64,000 nt of DNA from Paenalicyclobacillus ferrooxydans (GTDB lineage: Bacteria; Bacillota; Bacilli; Alicyclobacillales; Alicyclobacillaceae): assembly GCF_001399675.1 (NCBI RefSeq), contig NZ_LJCO01000017.1:1-64000 (forward strand), read 5' to 3'. A program made the translations under genes and the position numbers. Below are positions 8,468-16,933 of this stretch, in pieces (the first letter of the stretch is position 1; every line of letters begins with the position of its first letter). Below the pieces are notes generated by a model that saw nothing but the letters and a program-made list of their open reading frames with translations, did not search any database and was not told the origin of the DNA.

Positions 8468-9220
8468 TTACGCGCGAGCGCTTCTCTCCATCCATTTCGA
8501 AAAGTAGAGATATCGGGCGACGACCATATGGAGTGTCCAAGCAACAGCAATGCTGTACACCCCGGCGACGACGACCAAAAGTCCTGAACTGGTGCTTCCA
8601 GACAGCCATCTTCCGAGGTCGGTGAGCACGATGATAACGATGGCAAGCGGCAACATTACAAGCCACTGTTGAATTAACAAGCTTGGTGCCAGTTTCAGTG
8701 CATAGCGCGGGTCTTTTTCCGCGACCAGGGCAATGTCGCCAAACATAAAGGCAAACCGTAACAACAGAACGAGTATGCCCAGTCCGGGGGCAAAAGCAGG
8801 CAGACCGCGGCTGACCCCAAGGACGACCATCGATACAGCTGCCCACAACAGATTCCACAACAGCAGTTTTACGAAGGTGCGAGAGCCGTCTACGATAAAA
8901 GTAGCTGTATTGACTTGTTCATTGGTGTTTGCGCGAATCAGTGTCCCGTAGAACCCGCCCGTTAACCATACCTGAACAATCAGAACAACAAATGGTGGGA
9001 GCCAATCTTTCGTGTTCCCGGGTTGGATGAGGTTCCATATGGACGGGGCTTCGGTCGGAAGAACAAGACGTCCCAGGATCCCTGTCGGAGCGACTTGTAA
9101 AGTCAGGTGGGTTACAATGTAGATCCAGGAGAGCACATCCACAACCAATAAGAATAGGACAAGACCGATAAATGAACGCCAAAAGCGTTTGAGCAAACAG
9201 GGTACCACCTTTCTCGACAT
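8468..9220 (-). CDS. Polytopic membrane protein, unknown
   Basis: The 250-residue product has about five or six hydrophobic segments, including an N-terminal one (FIGLVLFLLVVDVLSWIYIV) and several in the second half, separated by short loops. No motif pointed to a transporter or enzyme class. The start is uncertain: ATG at 9220 has only a poorly spaced site, whereas TTG at 9196 has AAGGTGG 8 nt upstream and may be the real start. Confidence 0.65.
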   Translation of the reverse strand: MSRKVVPCLLKRFWRSFIGLVLFLLVVDVLSWIYIVTHLTLQVAPTGILGRLVLPTEAPSIWNLIQPGNTKDWLPPFVVLIVQVWLTGGFYGTLIRANTNEQVNTATFIVDGSRTFVKLLLWNLLWAAVSMVVLGVSRGLPAFAPGLGILVLLLRFAFMFGDIALVAEKDPRYALKLAPSLLIQQWLVMLPLAIVIIVLTDLGRWLSGSTSSGLLVVVAGVYSIAVAWTLHMVVARYLYFSKWMERSARA

Positions 9221-9743
9221 CCACCATCTACATATTTCAACATGGAGAGTCTACCTCTGATCGGAGGAGGTAACAAGCATCAGGCGTTTGTTTCAAGGAA
9301 CGGACAAATCTCTGGCGCTGATTACAAGCCGGGACAGAAAGGTTGCAGATGAGCCTTAAGCCGTTGATGCCGCTGGTACAAGACATGGTAAGTCCCCAAC
9401 TGTGGATTCCAGTTATGACACGAACGAGGTTATCAGGGAAGCCCCCAGCGGTGAATTCCAGTTGTGACAAGATAGGGGAAGATATGTTCGTTAATGACTA
9501 ATTCAGGGCTCGGTGGATCTCAACAACGGACGAAAATTCCCTTGTGGGGTCTGCACTCCCCGGAAGTTGACGGGAAGGAGCCCGTAAGGGAACTTTTGTC
9601 TCTTAAATTCAAGTCATTGAGCAAAAAACGAGCAAGAGAGGAAGTTTTGTTCGTTGCATCCTGGCGTTGAGGCGTTTCTCTTCGCTGCTTTCACATAAGA
9701 GGAGTAACTGATAGAGGAGTAACTGATAGAGGAGGTGTATGCG
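9221..9743. other. 523-base gap without a recognised gene
   Basis: Contents: a GGAGGAGG site near 9264 with no convincing frame after it; two copies of ATTCCAGTTRTGACA (9403 and 9453); three copies of the dispersed CGAACAAA..TTCCCTT-type motif (9530-9545 direct; 9585-9600 and 9639-9655 inverted), two of which form an inverted pair; and a 15-bp tandem repeat just before acpS. No T-box or other riboswitch signature was found. Confidence 0.6.
9695..9736 (+). repeat. 15-bp tandem repeat carrying Shine-Dalgarno-like cores before acpS
   Basis: Two copies of AGAGGAGTAACTGAT are followed by AGAGGAGGTG, the actual ribosome site of acpS. The acpS ribosome site therefore looks like the last member of a small tandem array of GAGGAG cores. 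Confidence 0.7.
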
Positions 9744-10118
9744 GTGATAGCTGGGGTTGGCACCGACATTGTTGAGGTCCCGCGCATTGCCAAAGCATAC
9801 GAACGATACGGGGACGCATTTTTGCGGCGGATTTTATCAACGGGTGAGTTCGCTCTGGCGAGAACGTATGCAGAGTCCCGGCGAGTCGAATTTACGGCGG
9901 GTCGGTTTGCGCTGAAAGAGGCGATGGCCAAGGCGAGCGGTTTGGGTCTGGCACGGCTCAAAATGGCGTTCGTGGACGTTCGGACAACCGATCGGGGACT
10001 CGCCGTTGAGTTTACGGCTTCGGATCATCCACTCAGTGCAACAGACGTCAACTGGCACCTGTCTATTTCTCACACGAATGACATCGCGTTTGCAGTTGCA
10101 GTTTTGGAGCGCCCCTAA
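9744..10118 (+). CDS. acpS: Holo-[acyl-carrier-protein] synthase
   Basis: Transfers 4'-phosphopantetheine from CoA to acyl carrier protein. The 124-residue product starts MIAGVGTDIVEV; Asp8 and Glu59 (in GRFALKEA) are the Mg2+ ligands of the family, and SISHTNDIAFAVAV closes the fold. The GTG at 9744 is chosen because AGGAGGTG lies 6 nt upstream and the protein then begins as in other AcpS enzymes. It starts the acpS-nnr-ydcC-alr-ndoAI-ndoA block conserved with B. subtilis. Confidence 0.95.
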   Translation: MIAGVGTDIVEVPRIAKAYERYGDAFLRRILSTGEFALARTYAESRRVEFTAGRFALKEAMAKASGLGLARLKMAFVDVRTTDRGLAVEFTASDHPLSATDVNWHLSISHTNDIAFAVAVLERP

Positions 10119-10223
10119 AGACGGTGTACTCTCCGCAACACCTCGTCTCCTGGACGGGCCAGGATTGTACTATTTGTCGGACGGGCTGAATATGCTTTTA
10201 CCAATCCTCGGGGAGGGTACCGA

Positions 10224-11678
10224 GTGTATCTTGTAACGAGAGATCAAATGCAGGCACTCGACAATCACACCATTCACGCACTTTTTGTACCAGGAATCGT
10301 CTTGATGGATCATGCCGGGAAAGCAGTCGCAGACAAGGTCATGGAAGATTCACCGCATCGAGTCGTCATCTGTGCAGGCAAGGGTAACAACGGAGGAGAC
10401 GGCTGGATCGCAGCCCGCTGGTGTCACCAGTACGGAGCCGAGGTCGAGGTAGTGACCGTGGTCCCACCGGAGCAACTCAACCATGACGCTGCCACGGCGG
10501 CAAAGACAGCCGTCGCTGCCGGCGTGCCGTGGCGAGTGTACTCACCGGGTGATGAGCTTCCAGACGCGGATGTCTACGTCGACGCACTACTTGGGACCGG
10601 AACCGACAGACCGCTTCAGGGTGCTTTACAAAGTCTTGCAGCGGCACTGAATGACAGTGGACGTCCCATTGTTGCAGTAGACATTCCAACTGGGGTTAAC
10701 CCGAATACAGGTGAGGTGACAGGGGACGCGGTACGGGCTTACCGGACAGTTTGTCTCGCTGCCCAGAAGTTGGGTACTGCAATCTCACCCGGCTGTCACT
10801 ATGCCGGCAAAGTCGAGGTAGTCGACATCGGTATTCCTGTCGCTAGCCTCGTAGAGAAGTCTGGAAAGTCGCATGATATGGCACGTCTCATCACGCATTC
10901 AATGGTGCGTGAGCTGTTGCCAAAACGCTTGAATGAGTCCAACAAAGGAACCTATGGCAGGCTGGCTGTTGCAGTCGGGGCGATGCAAGGTGCCTCGGTC
11001 TTGGCTGGTATGGGAGCTGCCAGGGTCGGAGCCGGACTGATTGCGCTCATGGCGACTGATAGACTGCAGGTGAGTACCCCTCCAGAGTTCGTCGTACAGG
11101 TCCGCCCGGACGGTTGGACGGAGCCTGCAGCGGCAAGGGCGCTGGTCATGGGGCCGGGCCTCGGTGCAAACGCGGAAGCGTGGCGTCAAGTACTGGAGCA
11201 ATTCAAAGGGCCAGTAGTACTTGATGCAGATGGGTTGCAACTGATTGGAAGTCTTGATAAGTCTCGTCATTCTACTGTCGTCACACCGCATCCGAAAGAG
11301 TGTGCCCGCATGCTCGGATGGTCAACCGATGAAGTTCAGGCACATCGATTGGAAGCGGCGCGACAACTTGCCGTAAAGACAGGAGCGATTGTGGTGCTCA
11401 AAGGATTTCACTCACTGGTGGTGAGTCCTGACGGGCGGGTCCATGTCAATCCGACGGGGGATTCATCGCTGGCGACAGCGGGAACCGGCGACGTCCTTGC
11501 TGGTATGGTTGGTGGAATGATGGCTCAATCACTTGACCCTTATGCAGCTGCATGCGCCGCTGTCTGGCTCCACGGTCGGGCAGGTGAAATGGCAGGTGAA
11601 CAATTGACATCTGCGAGCACCATGGCGTCGGATATTGTCGACTTTATTTCCCGCGCAATTCGATCCATCTCGACATGA
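10224..11678 (+). CDS. nnr: Bifunctional NAD(P)HX epimerase/dehydratase
   Basis: Repairs hydrated NADH/NADPH. The N-terminal half (about 1-215) is the YjeF_N epimerase, with GKGNNGGDGWIAAR and VDIPTGVNPNTGEV; the C-terminal half is the ribokinase-like dehydratase, with KGTYGRLAVAVGA, VLDADGLQL, TPHPKE and NPTGDSSLATAGTGDVLAGMVGG, which contains the catalytic Asp of the GTGD motif. The 484-residue length fits the fused bacterial enzyme. GTG at 10224 follows GGGAGGG. It sits between acpS and the lipoprotein gene. Confidence 0.95.
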   Translation: MYLVTRDQMQALDNHTIHALFVPGIVLMDHAGKAVADKVMEDSPHRVVICAGKGNNGGDGWIAARWCHQYGAEVEVVTVVPPEQLNHDAATAAKTAVAAGVPWRVYSPGDELPDADVYVDALLGTGTDRPLQGALQSLAAALNDSGRPIVAVDIPTGVNPNTGEVTGDAVRAYRTVCLAAQKLGTAISPGCHYAGKVEVVDIGIPVASLVEKSGKSHDMARLITHSMVRELLPKRLNESNKGTYGRLAVAVGAMQGASVLAGMGAARVGAGLIALMATDRLQVSTPPEFVVQVRPDGWTEPAAARALVMGPGLGANAEAWRQVLEQFKGPVVLDADGLQLIGSLDKSRHSTVVTPHPKECARMLGWSTDEVQAHRLEAARQLAVKTGAIVVLKGFHSLVVSPDGRVHVNPTGDSSLATAGTGDVLAGMVGGMMAQSLDPYAAACAAVWLHGRAGEMAGEQLTSASTMASDIVDFISRAIRSIST

Positions 11679-11731
11679 TTTCCCAAGGGCGAATCGTCCG
11701 TGTGGTTCGTCGATGAAAGGCGAGGTGGACA

Positions 11732-12730
11732 ATGCGTAAAGTTACCGGTTTGATTATTGCCACAGGGATTGTCGTTGGGCTTGTCGCAGGATGCGGTGCG
11801 CCGACGAAGCAGAATGTGGTATCGAAACTGGAGACCCAGGCAGAAACACTTGATGCAACCAATTACCAGACCACAGCGAAGATGACTGTGCAAATGGACA
11901 ACGGATCGCAGACCTATTATATTGTGACTAGCTATGATTCTCCAAATACTTACAAAATTGCTCTGGGTGATGCGAACAAGCAAATCAATCAAATCATTGT
12001 TAAGAACCCGAACGGAATGTTTATTGTAAGTCCTTCACTTCAGAAGGTGTTTCGATTTAATGGCAACTGGGCGCAGAACCAAGGGCACATTTACCTCTAC
12101 GATCAGATCCTTCAACAGATCGTCAACAGCAACAACGTGAAGCTGGCCAAATCGGGGAACAACCTGACGTTCACGATGCCTGTGACACCTCAAAACGATG
12201 TGGTGACAACGCAAAAGGTGGAGCTCGCACAGGGAACCTATGCGCCGAAACAGGTCGTTTTGCTGGATAAGCAAAACAAGGCGGTTGTCACGATTGACTT
12301 CCTGAGCTTCCAACAGGGGATGAAATTCACTTCAGCGGAATTCGACCCCCAGAAACTCGCCCAGTCTGGCAAAGCTACAACGACCATGGCGAGCATGAGT
12401 GAGTTTGGCTACATTGAACCGCTGCAGATCCCGACGGGTGATAAGCTCCAACTGCAGCAACCACAGTCGTCAGACGATATGCTGATGCGTTACAGTGGTC
12501 CCTACGGATTCACGCTTGAAGAGTGGCGTCCGACTGCCGGGGTAGCAGGATTGCCAAGCGCTGAACTGGTTGACCTGTTTGGCGTACCAGGAATTTTGTC
12601 AGGGTCCGGGAATGCACACCAGCTCACGTGGATGAACAACGGGGTTGAATTCTCGTTGACGAGTTCACAGATGACAGTCGACCAAATGCGGCAAGTTGCA
12701 ATTTCCACCTTTGGACAGGTCGGGAAATAA
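11732..12730 (+). CDS. LolA-fold lipoprotein (YdcC-like, sporulation-associated)
   Basis: The 332-residue product has a lipoprotein signal peptide with lipobox LVAGC (Cys21), followed by a LolA/DUF-type beta-rich domain (YQTTAKMTVQMDNGSQTYYIVTSY, SPSLQKVFRFNGNW, PKQVVLLDKQNKAVVTIDF). In B. subtilis the gene in the same place (ydcC, between acpS and alrA) encodes a sporulation-related lipoprotein, so orthology rests on both fold and position. It would be anchored on the outer face of the cytoplasmic membrane. A C-terminal extension of ~120 residues ends in a segment resembling a second small domain. Confidence 0.8.
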   Translation: MRKVTGLIIATGIVVGLVAGCGAPTKQNVVSKLETQAETLDATNYQTTAKMTVQMDNGSQTYYIVTSYDSPNTYKIALGDANKQINQIIVKNPNGMFIVSPSLQKVFRFNGNWAQNQGHIYLYDQILQQIVNSNNVKLAKSGNNLTFTMPVTPQNDVVTTQKVELAQGTYAPKQVVLLDKQNKAVVTIDFLSFQQGMKFTSAEFDPQKLAQSGKATTTMASMSEFGYIEPLQIPTGDKLQLQQPQSSDDMLMRYSGPYGFTLEEWRPTAGVAGLPSAELVDLFGVPGILSGSGNAHQLTWMNNGVEFSLTSSQMTVDQMRQVAISTFGQVGK

Positions 12731-12937
12731 AGCATCGGGATGACTGCTGAGTTTGCACGCAAACGAGTGCCTAAGGCCTCAAGGACGGCTGATGCAGCCG
12801 AACTTGGGGCCAGTTTGTATTCTTGGGGTGTGGAGGTCGTGTGTTCACAAAACTGATAGAGCCTGCAAGATTTGTACCGTCAGTGACGCCGATAAGTGCT
12901 ACACTACTTTCAGCAGCTTTGAATGAGGGGGAGCAAG

Positions 12938-14140
12938 ATGTTCCGGGGAACGTTTGCCGTCGTAAACCTCCAGGCAATCACGCGCAATGTAGAAAACATT
13001 ATTGGCCTTCTGGGGCCAGAGACAAAGTTATTGGTAGCTGTAAAAGCAGCTGGATATGGACACGGTATCGTACAAGCCGCCCAGGCTGTGATTCAGGGCG
13101 GAGGACACGCACTCGGAGTGGCTTCGCTTGAAGAAGGAATGGAGCTTCGCAAGGCAGGCATTACAGCCCCAGTGCTTGTTTTCGGGCGCGTACCTGTTCA
13201 TGGACTACCTGTTGCGGCAAGGCATCGGATCGCCGTGACCATGACATCCAATTGGGAAGATGAAGGTCTCGGCACCTGTGACCCTCCACTTGATGTGCAT
13301 ATCAAACTAGACACAGGGATGAGTCGGCTCGGTTATCAGGATCCCGCTGTGGCAGTTAACTTGGCAAAATGGATAGAGTCGCGATCCGATTTGAGGTTCG
13401 CTGGCTTGTATTCGCACCTGGCCTGTGCTGATGCACAAGACGCCGCCCATTTGACAGCTCAGGTTGCCAGGTTTGATAAGGCACTCCGTGTCTTTGAGCA
13501 ACACGGCCTCCGTCCGCCTGCTGTTCACCTTGCAAACAGTGCAGGAACCTTTAGAAACAAGGCCCTGCATCATGACATGGTGAGAGTGGGGGTCAGCGCG
13601 TATGGCTATCCACCCAGTCCAGACTTCCCGTTGCCGATCCCCCTGCAGCCGGCCTTGAGTCTTTTTGCTCAGATTCAGCGTCTAGCTTTCATCGATATCG
13701 GCGAGACCGTTAGCTACGGAGCAACGTTCACTGCCAAGCGAAAAACGCTTGTCGCCACCGTTCCGGTTGGTTACGCAGACGGGTACTTCCGAGTTTTATC
13801 GAATCAGAGCCAAGTTTATGTTCGCGGACAACTTGCTCCTGTTATCGGTAACGTCTGCATGGATCAATTGATGGTAGATGTTACGGACGTACTAGGAATT
13901 CAAAATGGGGATTGGGTGACACTATACGGGCAAGCTGCGCCGGATGAGTGGAACCAAGTGGAATTTCTCAAGCACCCGGAAACGGAAATTACCAAGTATG
14001 TGGAAGCAACATTTGCTAAGGTGGCGACTCAGCCCGCTGTTGTGTCTTTGGACACATTAGCAAGATTGGCAGGGACCATTTCATACGAACTTATGTGTGC
14101 GTTATCGGAGCGCGTGCCCAGAATTTACTTCCATGGCTGA
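12938..14140 (+). CDS. alr: Alanine racemase
   Basis: PLP enzyme making D-alanine for peptidoglycan. The PLP lysine lies in LLVAVKAAGYGHG near residue 36; most relatives have N/D-A or D-G at the two positions before Tyr, so the AAG here is a mild variant. The second catalytic Tyr is in ETVSYGATF, and RVGVSAYGYPPS and GNVCMDQLMVDVT are conserved. About 28 extra residues (around DEWNQVEFLKHPETEITKYV) lie before the C-terminal TISYELMC..RVPR segment. The ATG at 12938 is preferred over 12923 by its position behind AGGGGGAG. 400 residues. Confidence 0.93.
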   Translation: MFRGTFAVVNLQAITRNVENIIGLLGPETKLLVAVKAAGYGHGIVQAAQAVIQGGGHALGVASLEEGMELRKAGITAPVLVFGRVPVHGLPVAARHRIAVTMTSNWEDEGLGTCDPPLDVHIKLDTGMSRLGYQDPAVAVNLAKWIESRSDLRFAGLYSHLACADAQDAAHLTAQVARFDKALRVFEQHGLRPPAVHLANSAGTFRNKALHHDMVRVGVSAYGYPPSPDFPLPIPLQPALSLFAQIQRLAFIDIGETVSYGATFTAKRKTLVATVPVGYADGYFRVLSNQSQVYVRGQLAPVIGNVCMDQLMVDVTDVLGIQNGDWVTLYGQAAPDEWNQVEFLKHPETEITKYVEATFAKVATQPAVVSLDTLARLAGTISYELMCALSERVPRIYFHG

Positions 14141-14180
14141 GTGAGAGACGAAAAGTCTACACATTGTGTATGAAACTCGT

Positions 14181-14209
14181 TTTACTTGAGCCGTTCATTT
14201 CGCTATAAT
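14181..14209 (+). promoter_or_regulatory. Candidate sigma-A promoter for ndoAI-ndoA
   Basis: TTTACT (14181-14186) and TATAAT (14204-14209) are separated by 17 bases, about 45 bases before the antitoxin start. The -10 is perfect and the -35 weak. Confidence 0.5.
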
Positions 14210-14253
14210 AGCTCGTGTATTAATGGCAGGTTGGTGTTGGAGGTGTGCGGCGC

Positions 14254-14526
14254 GTGTCCGAGAAGAAGCGCATTGTACTGAGCATTTCGCAGCAGTTGTT
14301 GGAGCAAGTAGATGGTATCGCACAGCGGAGGCAAACAAACCGCAGTGAGGTGATTCGAGAAGCGATGCGCCAGTACGTCATTGAGCGACGGAAAGACGAT
14401 ATCAGGACAGCGTTGCAGCAAGGTTATTTAGAAATGGCTCCAATTAATTTAAGAATGGCTTCGGAAGCGTTCCTTGTGGAACAAGAAGCAGGCGGTACAG
14501 TCGAACGCTTGGTGAGTGGGGTGTGA
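14254..14526 (+). CDS. ndoAI: Antitoxin of the NdoAI/NdoA (MazEF-type) module
   Basis: The 90-residue ribbon-helix-helix protein has an N-terminal DNA-binding part ([37 protein letters not shown]) and a C-terminal toxin-neutralising tail ending TVERLVSG, as in B. subtilis NdoAI. The GTG at 14254 lies 10 nt after GGAGG; the GTG at 14245 is too close to it. The stop is 4 bases before the toxin start, typical of translational coupling. Confidence 0.92.
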   Translation: MSEKKRIVLSISQQLLEQVDGIAQRRQTNRSEVIREAMRQYVIERRKDDIRTALQQGYLEMAPINLRMASEAFLVEQEAGGTVERLVSGV

Positions 14527-14530
14527 GCCT

Positions 14531-14881
14531 TTGAACGTGAAGCGCGGGGACATATTCTTTGCTGATTTATCCCCGGTTGTTGGGTCAGAACAAGGTGGTT
14601 TTCGCCCGGTACTGGTCATTCAAAATGACATCGGTAACCGGTTTAGCCCCACTGTGATTATAGCAGCCATAACCGCGCAGATTCAGAAGGCAAAACTACC
14701 AACACATGTCGAGGTTCAAGCTCGGGAAGGCGGGCTGGAGAGGGATTCAGTCATCCTGCTCGAGCAAATTCGAACCATCGACAAGCAGCGTTTAACAGAT
14801 AAAATCACCCACTTAGACGATGAGATGATGAGACGCGTCAACGACGGACTGCAGATCAGTCTTGGCTTGGTTGACTTTTAA
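14531..14881 (+). CDS. ndoA: mRNA interferase NdoA (EndoA, MazF family)
   Basis: Sequence-specific ribonuclease toxin. The 116 residues contain the MazF/PemK core: [31 protein letters not shown], the IIAAITAQ strand with the catalytic Thr, and the [17 protein letters not shown] helix. With the TTG start at 14531 (after GGGGTG) the length equals the B. subtilis enzyme. Position directly after alr is the same as in B. subtilis. Confidence 0.95.
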   Translation: MNVKRGDIFFADLSPVVGSEQGGFRPVLVIQNDIGNRFSPTVIIAAITAQIQKAKLPTHVEVQAREGGLERDSVILLEQIRTIDKQRLTDKITHLDDEMMRRVNDGLQISLGLVDF

Positions 14882-15222
14882 ACGATTCGAGGACGCACTT
14901 CTTTACGGTCAAGCTTATTTACGATCAAGCTTATTTACGATCAAGCTCCTTTACGATGAAACATCCCCGTTTTGCTTTGATGAGCGAGATTCCGCTTTTT
15001 GAACGTGCTTTTTTGACAGTAAGGCACAACCCGTACCCACTCGCATAGCAATTCCATCATCTTTTTATTCGCCCCGGCGGCCTATCCCAGGCGGACCCTG
15101 CGGCCACCATATCTAAGTTCCCTGCAAGGACTCTCCTTAAAACGTTGTCCCCCAGACTAATCAACCATGGCATCTCCCTCAGTGCGCAAACAAAATCAGC
15201 GCATGAGAGGAGTGAGTGAGAG
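14882..15222. other. 341-base gap with one tandem repeat
   Basis: Apart from the 16-bp repeat at 14902 I see no gene, RNA or clear terminator here. In B. subtilis the rsb operon would follow ndoA, so conserved order breaks at this gap. Confidence 0.5.
14902..14960. repeat. 16-bp tandem repeat, 3.7 units
   Basis: TTTACGGTCAAGCTTA, then TTTACGATCAAGCTTA, TTTACGATCAAGCTCC and a partial TTTACGATGAAAC lie head to tail directly after the ndoA stop. Confidence 0.9.
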
Positions 15223-15462
15223 ATGGCACAAGTGACACCAATCTCGCGTCATTTGCAACTTCAGTTTCAGGTGGGTACCACGGCGAGTGGAGCACCAAAG
15301 CTCCTGAATCGTAACTACGCCAACGTACTGCCGAGTGCGGCTGACGATGACGTACTCGCTGTTGGCCAGGCATTAGCGGGCCTCTTTGCTGACAGCCTGT
15401 ACCAGGTTACGCGAGTCGACCAGAACGGCCTGAGCAGCACTGCGGCAACCACAACTCCGTAA
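15223..15462 (+). CDS. DUF1659 family small protein
   Basis: The 79-residue product has the DUF1659 pattern: a beta strand (LQLQFQVGTTASGAPKLLNRNYANV) followed by ADDDVLAVGQALAGLF and a C-terminal LYQVTRVDQNGL strand. Such proteins occur in Bacilli next to DUF2922 proteins, as here; their function is unknown. ATG follows AGGAG by 10 nt. Confidence 0.75.
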   Translation: MAQVTPISRHLQLQFQVGTTASGAPKLLNRNYANVLPSAADDDVLAVGQALAGLFADSLYQVTRVDQNGLSSTAATTTP

Positions 15463-15563
15463 TCTGACCTGATGGTTTGCGGGGCGCTGCCCCGAGACCC
15501 GTGACTCGTGACCCGTGACCTGTGAGATGCGAGGCGATATCAATACAGAAGGAGGGTGAAATC

Positions 15564-15782
15564 ATGGCGACCAAGATGTCCCTGCAAATGGATTTTCTGA
15601 CGGACCAGAATAAAAAGGTTCGGATCACCGTTCAAAATCCAAAACAACCAGTCGATAGTGCTGCGGTAAATAATACGATGGATCTCATCGTTTCCAAAGG
15701 CATCTTCGCATTCCCGCAAGGCGTTATTGTGAAGAAGGTTGGAGCGACCGAGGTTCAGACAGACAGCAACGCAGTCCTCTAA
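15564..15782 (+). CDS. DUF2922 family small protein
   Basis: The 72-residue product (MSLQMDFLTDQNKKVRITVQNPKQPVDSAAVNNTMDLIVSKGIF) matches the DUF2922 pattern. The ATG at 15564 is fixed by AAGGAGG 7 nt upstream; earlier in-frame codons are leader. It is the downstream partner of the DUF1659 gene 100 bases before it. The role of the pair is unknown. Confidence 0.8.
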   Translation: MATKMSLQMDFLTDQNKKVRITVQNPKQPVDSAAVNNTMDLIVSKGIFAFPQGVIVKKVGATEVQTDSNAVL

Positions 15783-15789
15783 AACGGAT

Positions 15790-15854
15790 AAAAAGCGGGC
15801 TTGGTCCGACTGTTGCGCAGCCACTTTGGTTCCAACAGGCGGACCAGTCCGCTT
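15790..15854 (-). terminator. Intrinsic terminator after the DUF1450 gene
   Basis: AAGCGG..GGTCCG (15793-15808) pairs with CGGACCAGTCCGCTT (15840-15854). On the minus strand the stem is followed by TTTTT and an A/T-rich tail, so it ends the DUF1450 transcript; it may also stop the DUF2922 transcript less efficiently. Confidence 0.7.
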
Positions 15855-15866
15855 CCCGTCTTCACG

Positions 15867-16118
15867 TCATTCGTGTACGCTGCCTTTCTCGATCCGGTCA
15901 ATCACCTTCTCGAGAAGCTCCTCAACCGTTTGCGCTTCAATATACTCGGTATCGTTCAAAAGTACGTAGGGTACATGAATACATCGGTGGCAATAGCCAA
16001 GGCATCCCCAACGGATGAGACGGATGTCTGGGAATAATTCGCCAATCCGATCCCACACCATCTGCGTTCCTACTTCAAGATTACTGATACAGACTTCTAG
16101 TTTCTTGATGCTCTCCAT
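15867..16118 (-). CDS. DUF1450 family protein (YuzB-like)
   Basis: The 83-residue protein has an N-terminal Cys (LEVCISNL) and the conserved RWGCLGYCHRC motif near residues 37-46, which resembles a thioredoxin-like [2Fe-2S] ferredoxin half, followed by a C-terminal helix (VEELLEKVIDRIE). That is the YuzB/DUF1450 pattern; cofactor binding is only suggested. It follows the DedA gene on the same strand after 24 bases. Confidence 0.85.
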   Translation of the reverse strand: MESIKKLEVCISNLEVGTQMVWDRIGELFPDIRLIRWGCLGYCHRCIHVPYVLLNDTEYIEAQTVEELLEKVIDRIEKGSVHE

Positions 16119-16142
16119 CAGTCATTCACATCCAATATCCCT

Positions 16143-16748
16143 TCAGCTCGGAGTCCGCAGCTTTCTCCGGACGACCCAGACCGTTCCTCCGATTGCAAAC
16201 AGGCCTCCTGTGATGTACAGCAAGTAGGATTGTATCGTGTGCATGACTGCAGTGATGTGTTCCCCAAACCAAAACCCTAGCAAAACCCAGATCGCGCACC
16301 AAGCAATCACACCGATCCCAGTGTAGAGAAAAAACGGTGAGAATTCCATCCGCACGGCCCCGGCGACATAGGAACTAACGGATCGGACGCCGGGAAGAAA
16401 ACGGCCAGGAACCAATAACATTGGGCCATACTTATTGAGCAAAGACGTCGTACGTTCAAAACTGCGCAGGTTCATCATTCGTGATGGCCTCCACCTGTCC
16501 AGCCACACGGAACCGAAATAGCGACTCAGTGCGTAACTGATAACCGCCCCAGTGAGATATCCAGCAACGCTAATCAGGATTAAGGCTCCCGGTTGAAACT
16601 TCCCGTTTGCAGCGGCCAGACCGTATAGAACCATCACCGCATCACCAGGGAAAGGCAGTCCAAGACCCTCAACAACGAGTGCCAGGTATGTACCCAGGTA
16701 TCCAAGCGACAGCACTGCCTCCGCACCGTGTCCAAACCAATCGAGCAT
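16143..16748 (-). CDS. DedA/VTT family membrane protein
   Basis: The 201-residue protein has several membrane helices and the DedA signature: E..GLPFPGDAVMVLYG near the N-terminus and GRFLPGVRSVSSYVAGAVRM in the middle, containing the essential Arg and Pro residues. Members act as phospholipid flippases or in membrane homeostasis in bacteria. It lies upstream of DUF1450 on the minus strand, probably as a two-gene unit. Confidence 0.92.
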   Translation of the reverse strand: MLDWFGHGAEAVLSLGYLGTYLALVVEGLGLPFPGDAVMVLYGLAAANGKFQPGALILISVAGYLTGAVISYALSRYFGSVWLDRWRPSRMMNLRSFERTTSLLNKYGPMLLVPGRFLPGVRSVSSYVAGAVRMEFSPFFLYTGIGVIAWCAIWVLLGFWFGEHITAVMHTIQSYLLYITGGLFAIGGTVWVVRRKLRTPS

Positions 16749-16828
16749 CTCTCACCGCCACCTGTCCAGATTGATTCTTTAATACATACGAGGACAAGTT
16801 CGAGATGATGCACTTGGTCTTCTACGCA

Positions 16829-16860
16829 AAAAGGTGAGCAGGCATCGAATGCCTGCTCAC
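16829..16860 (-). terminator. Strong intrinsic terminator after cytochrome c
   Basis: GTGAGCAGGCAT (16834-16845) pairs perfectly with ATGCCTGCTCAC (16849-16860) around a 3-nt loop, followed on the minus strand by CTTTTT. Confidence 0.9.
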
Positions 16861-16933
16861 ATGTCTCACATCGTAGTTTTCAATCGGCCAAACGACGCTG
16901 CTGCCTAAACCAAGTCGACGGACCGAACTTCCA

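Noticed and set aside
9221-9743. T-box or other riboswitch before acpS
   Set aside because: No GGTGGNACCGCG-type T-box core or other known aptamer core is present; only short repeats are seen.
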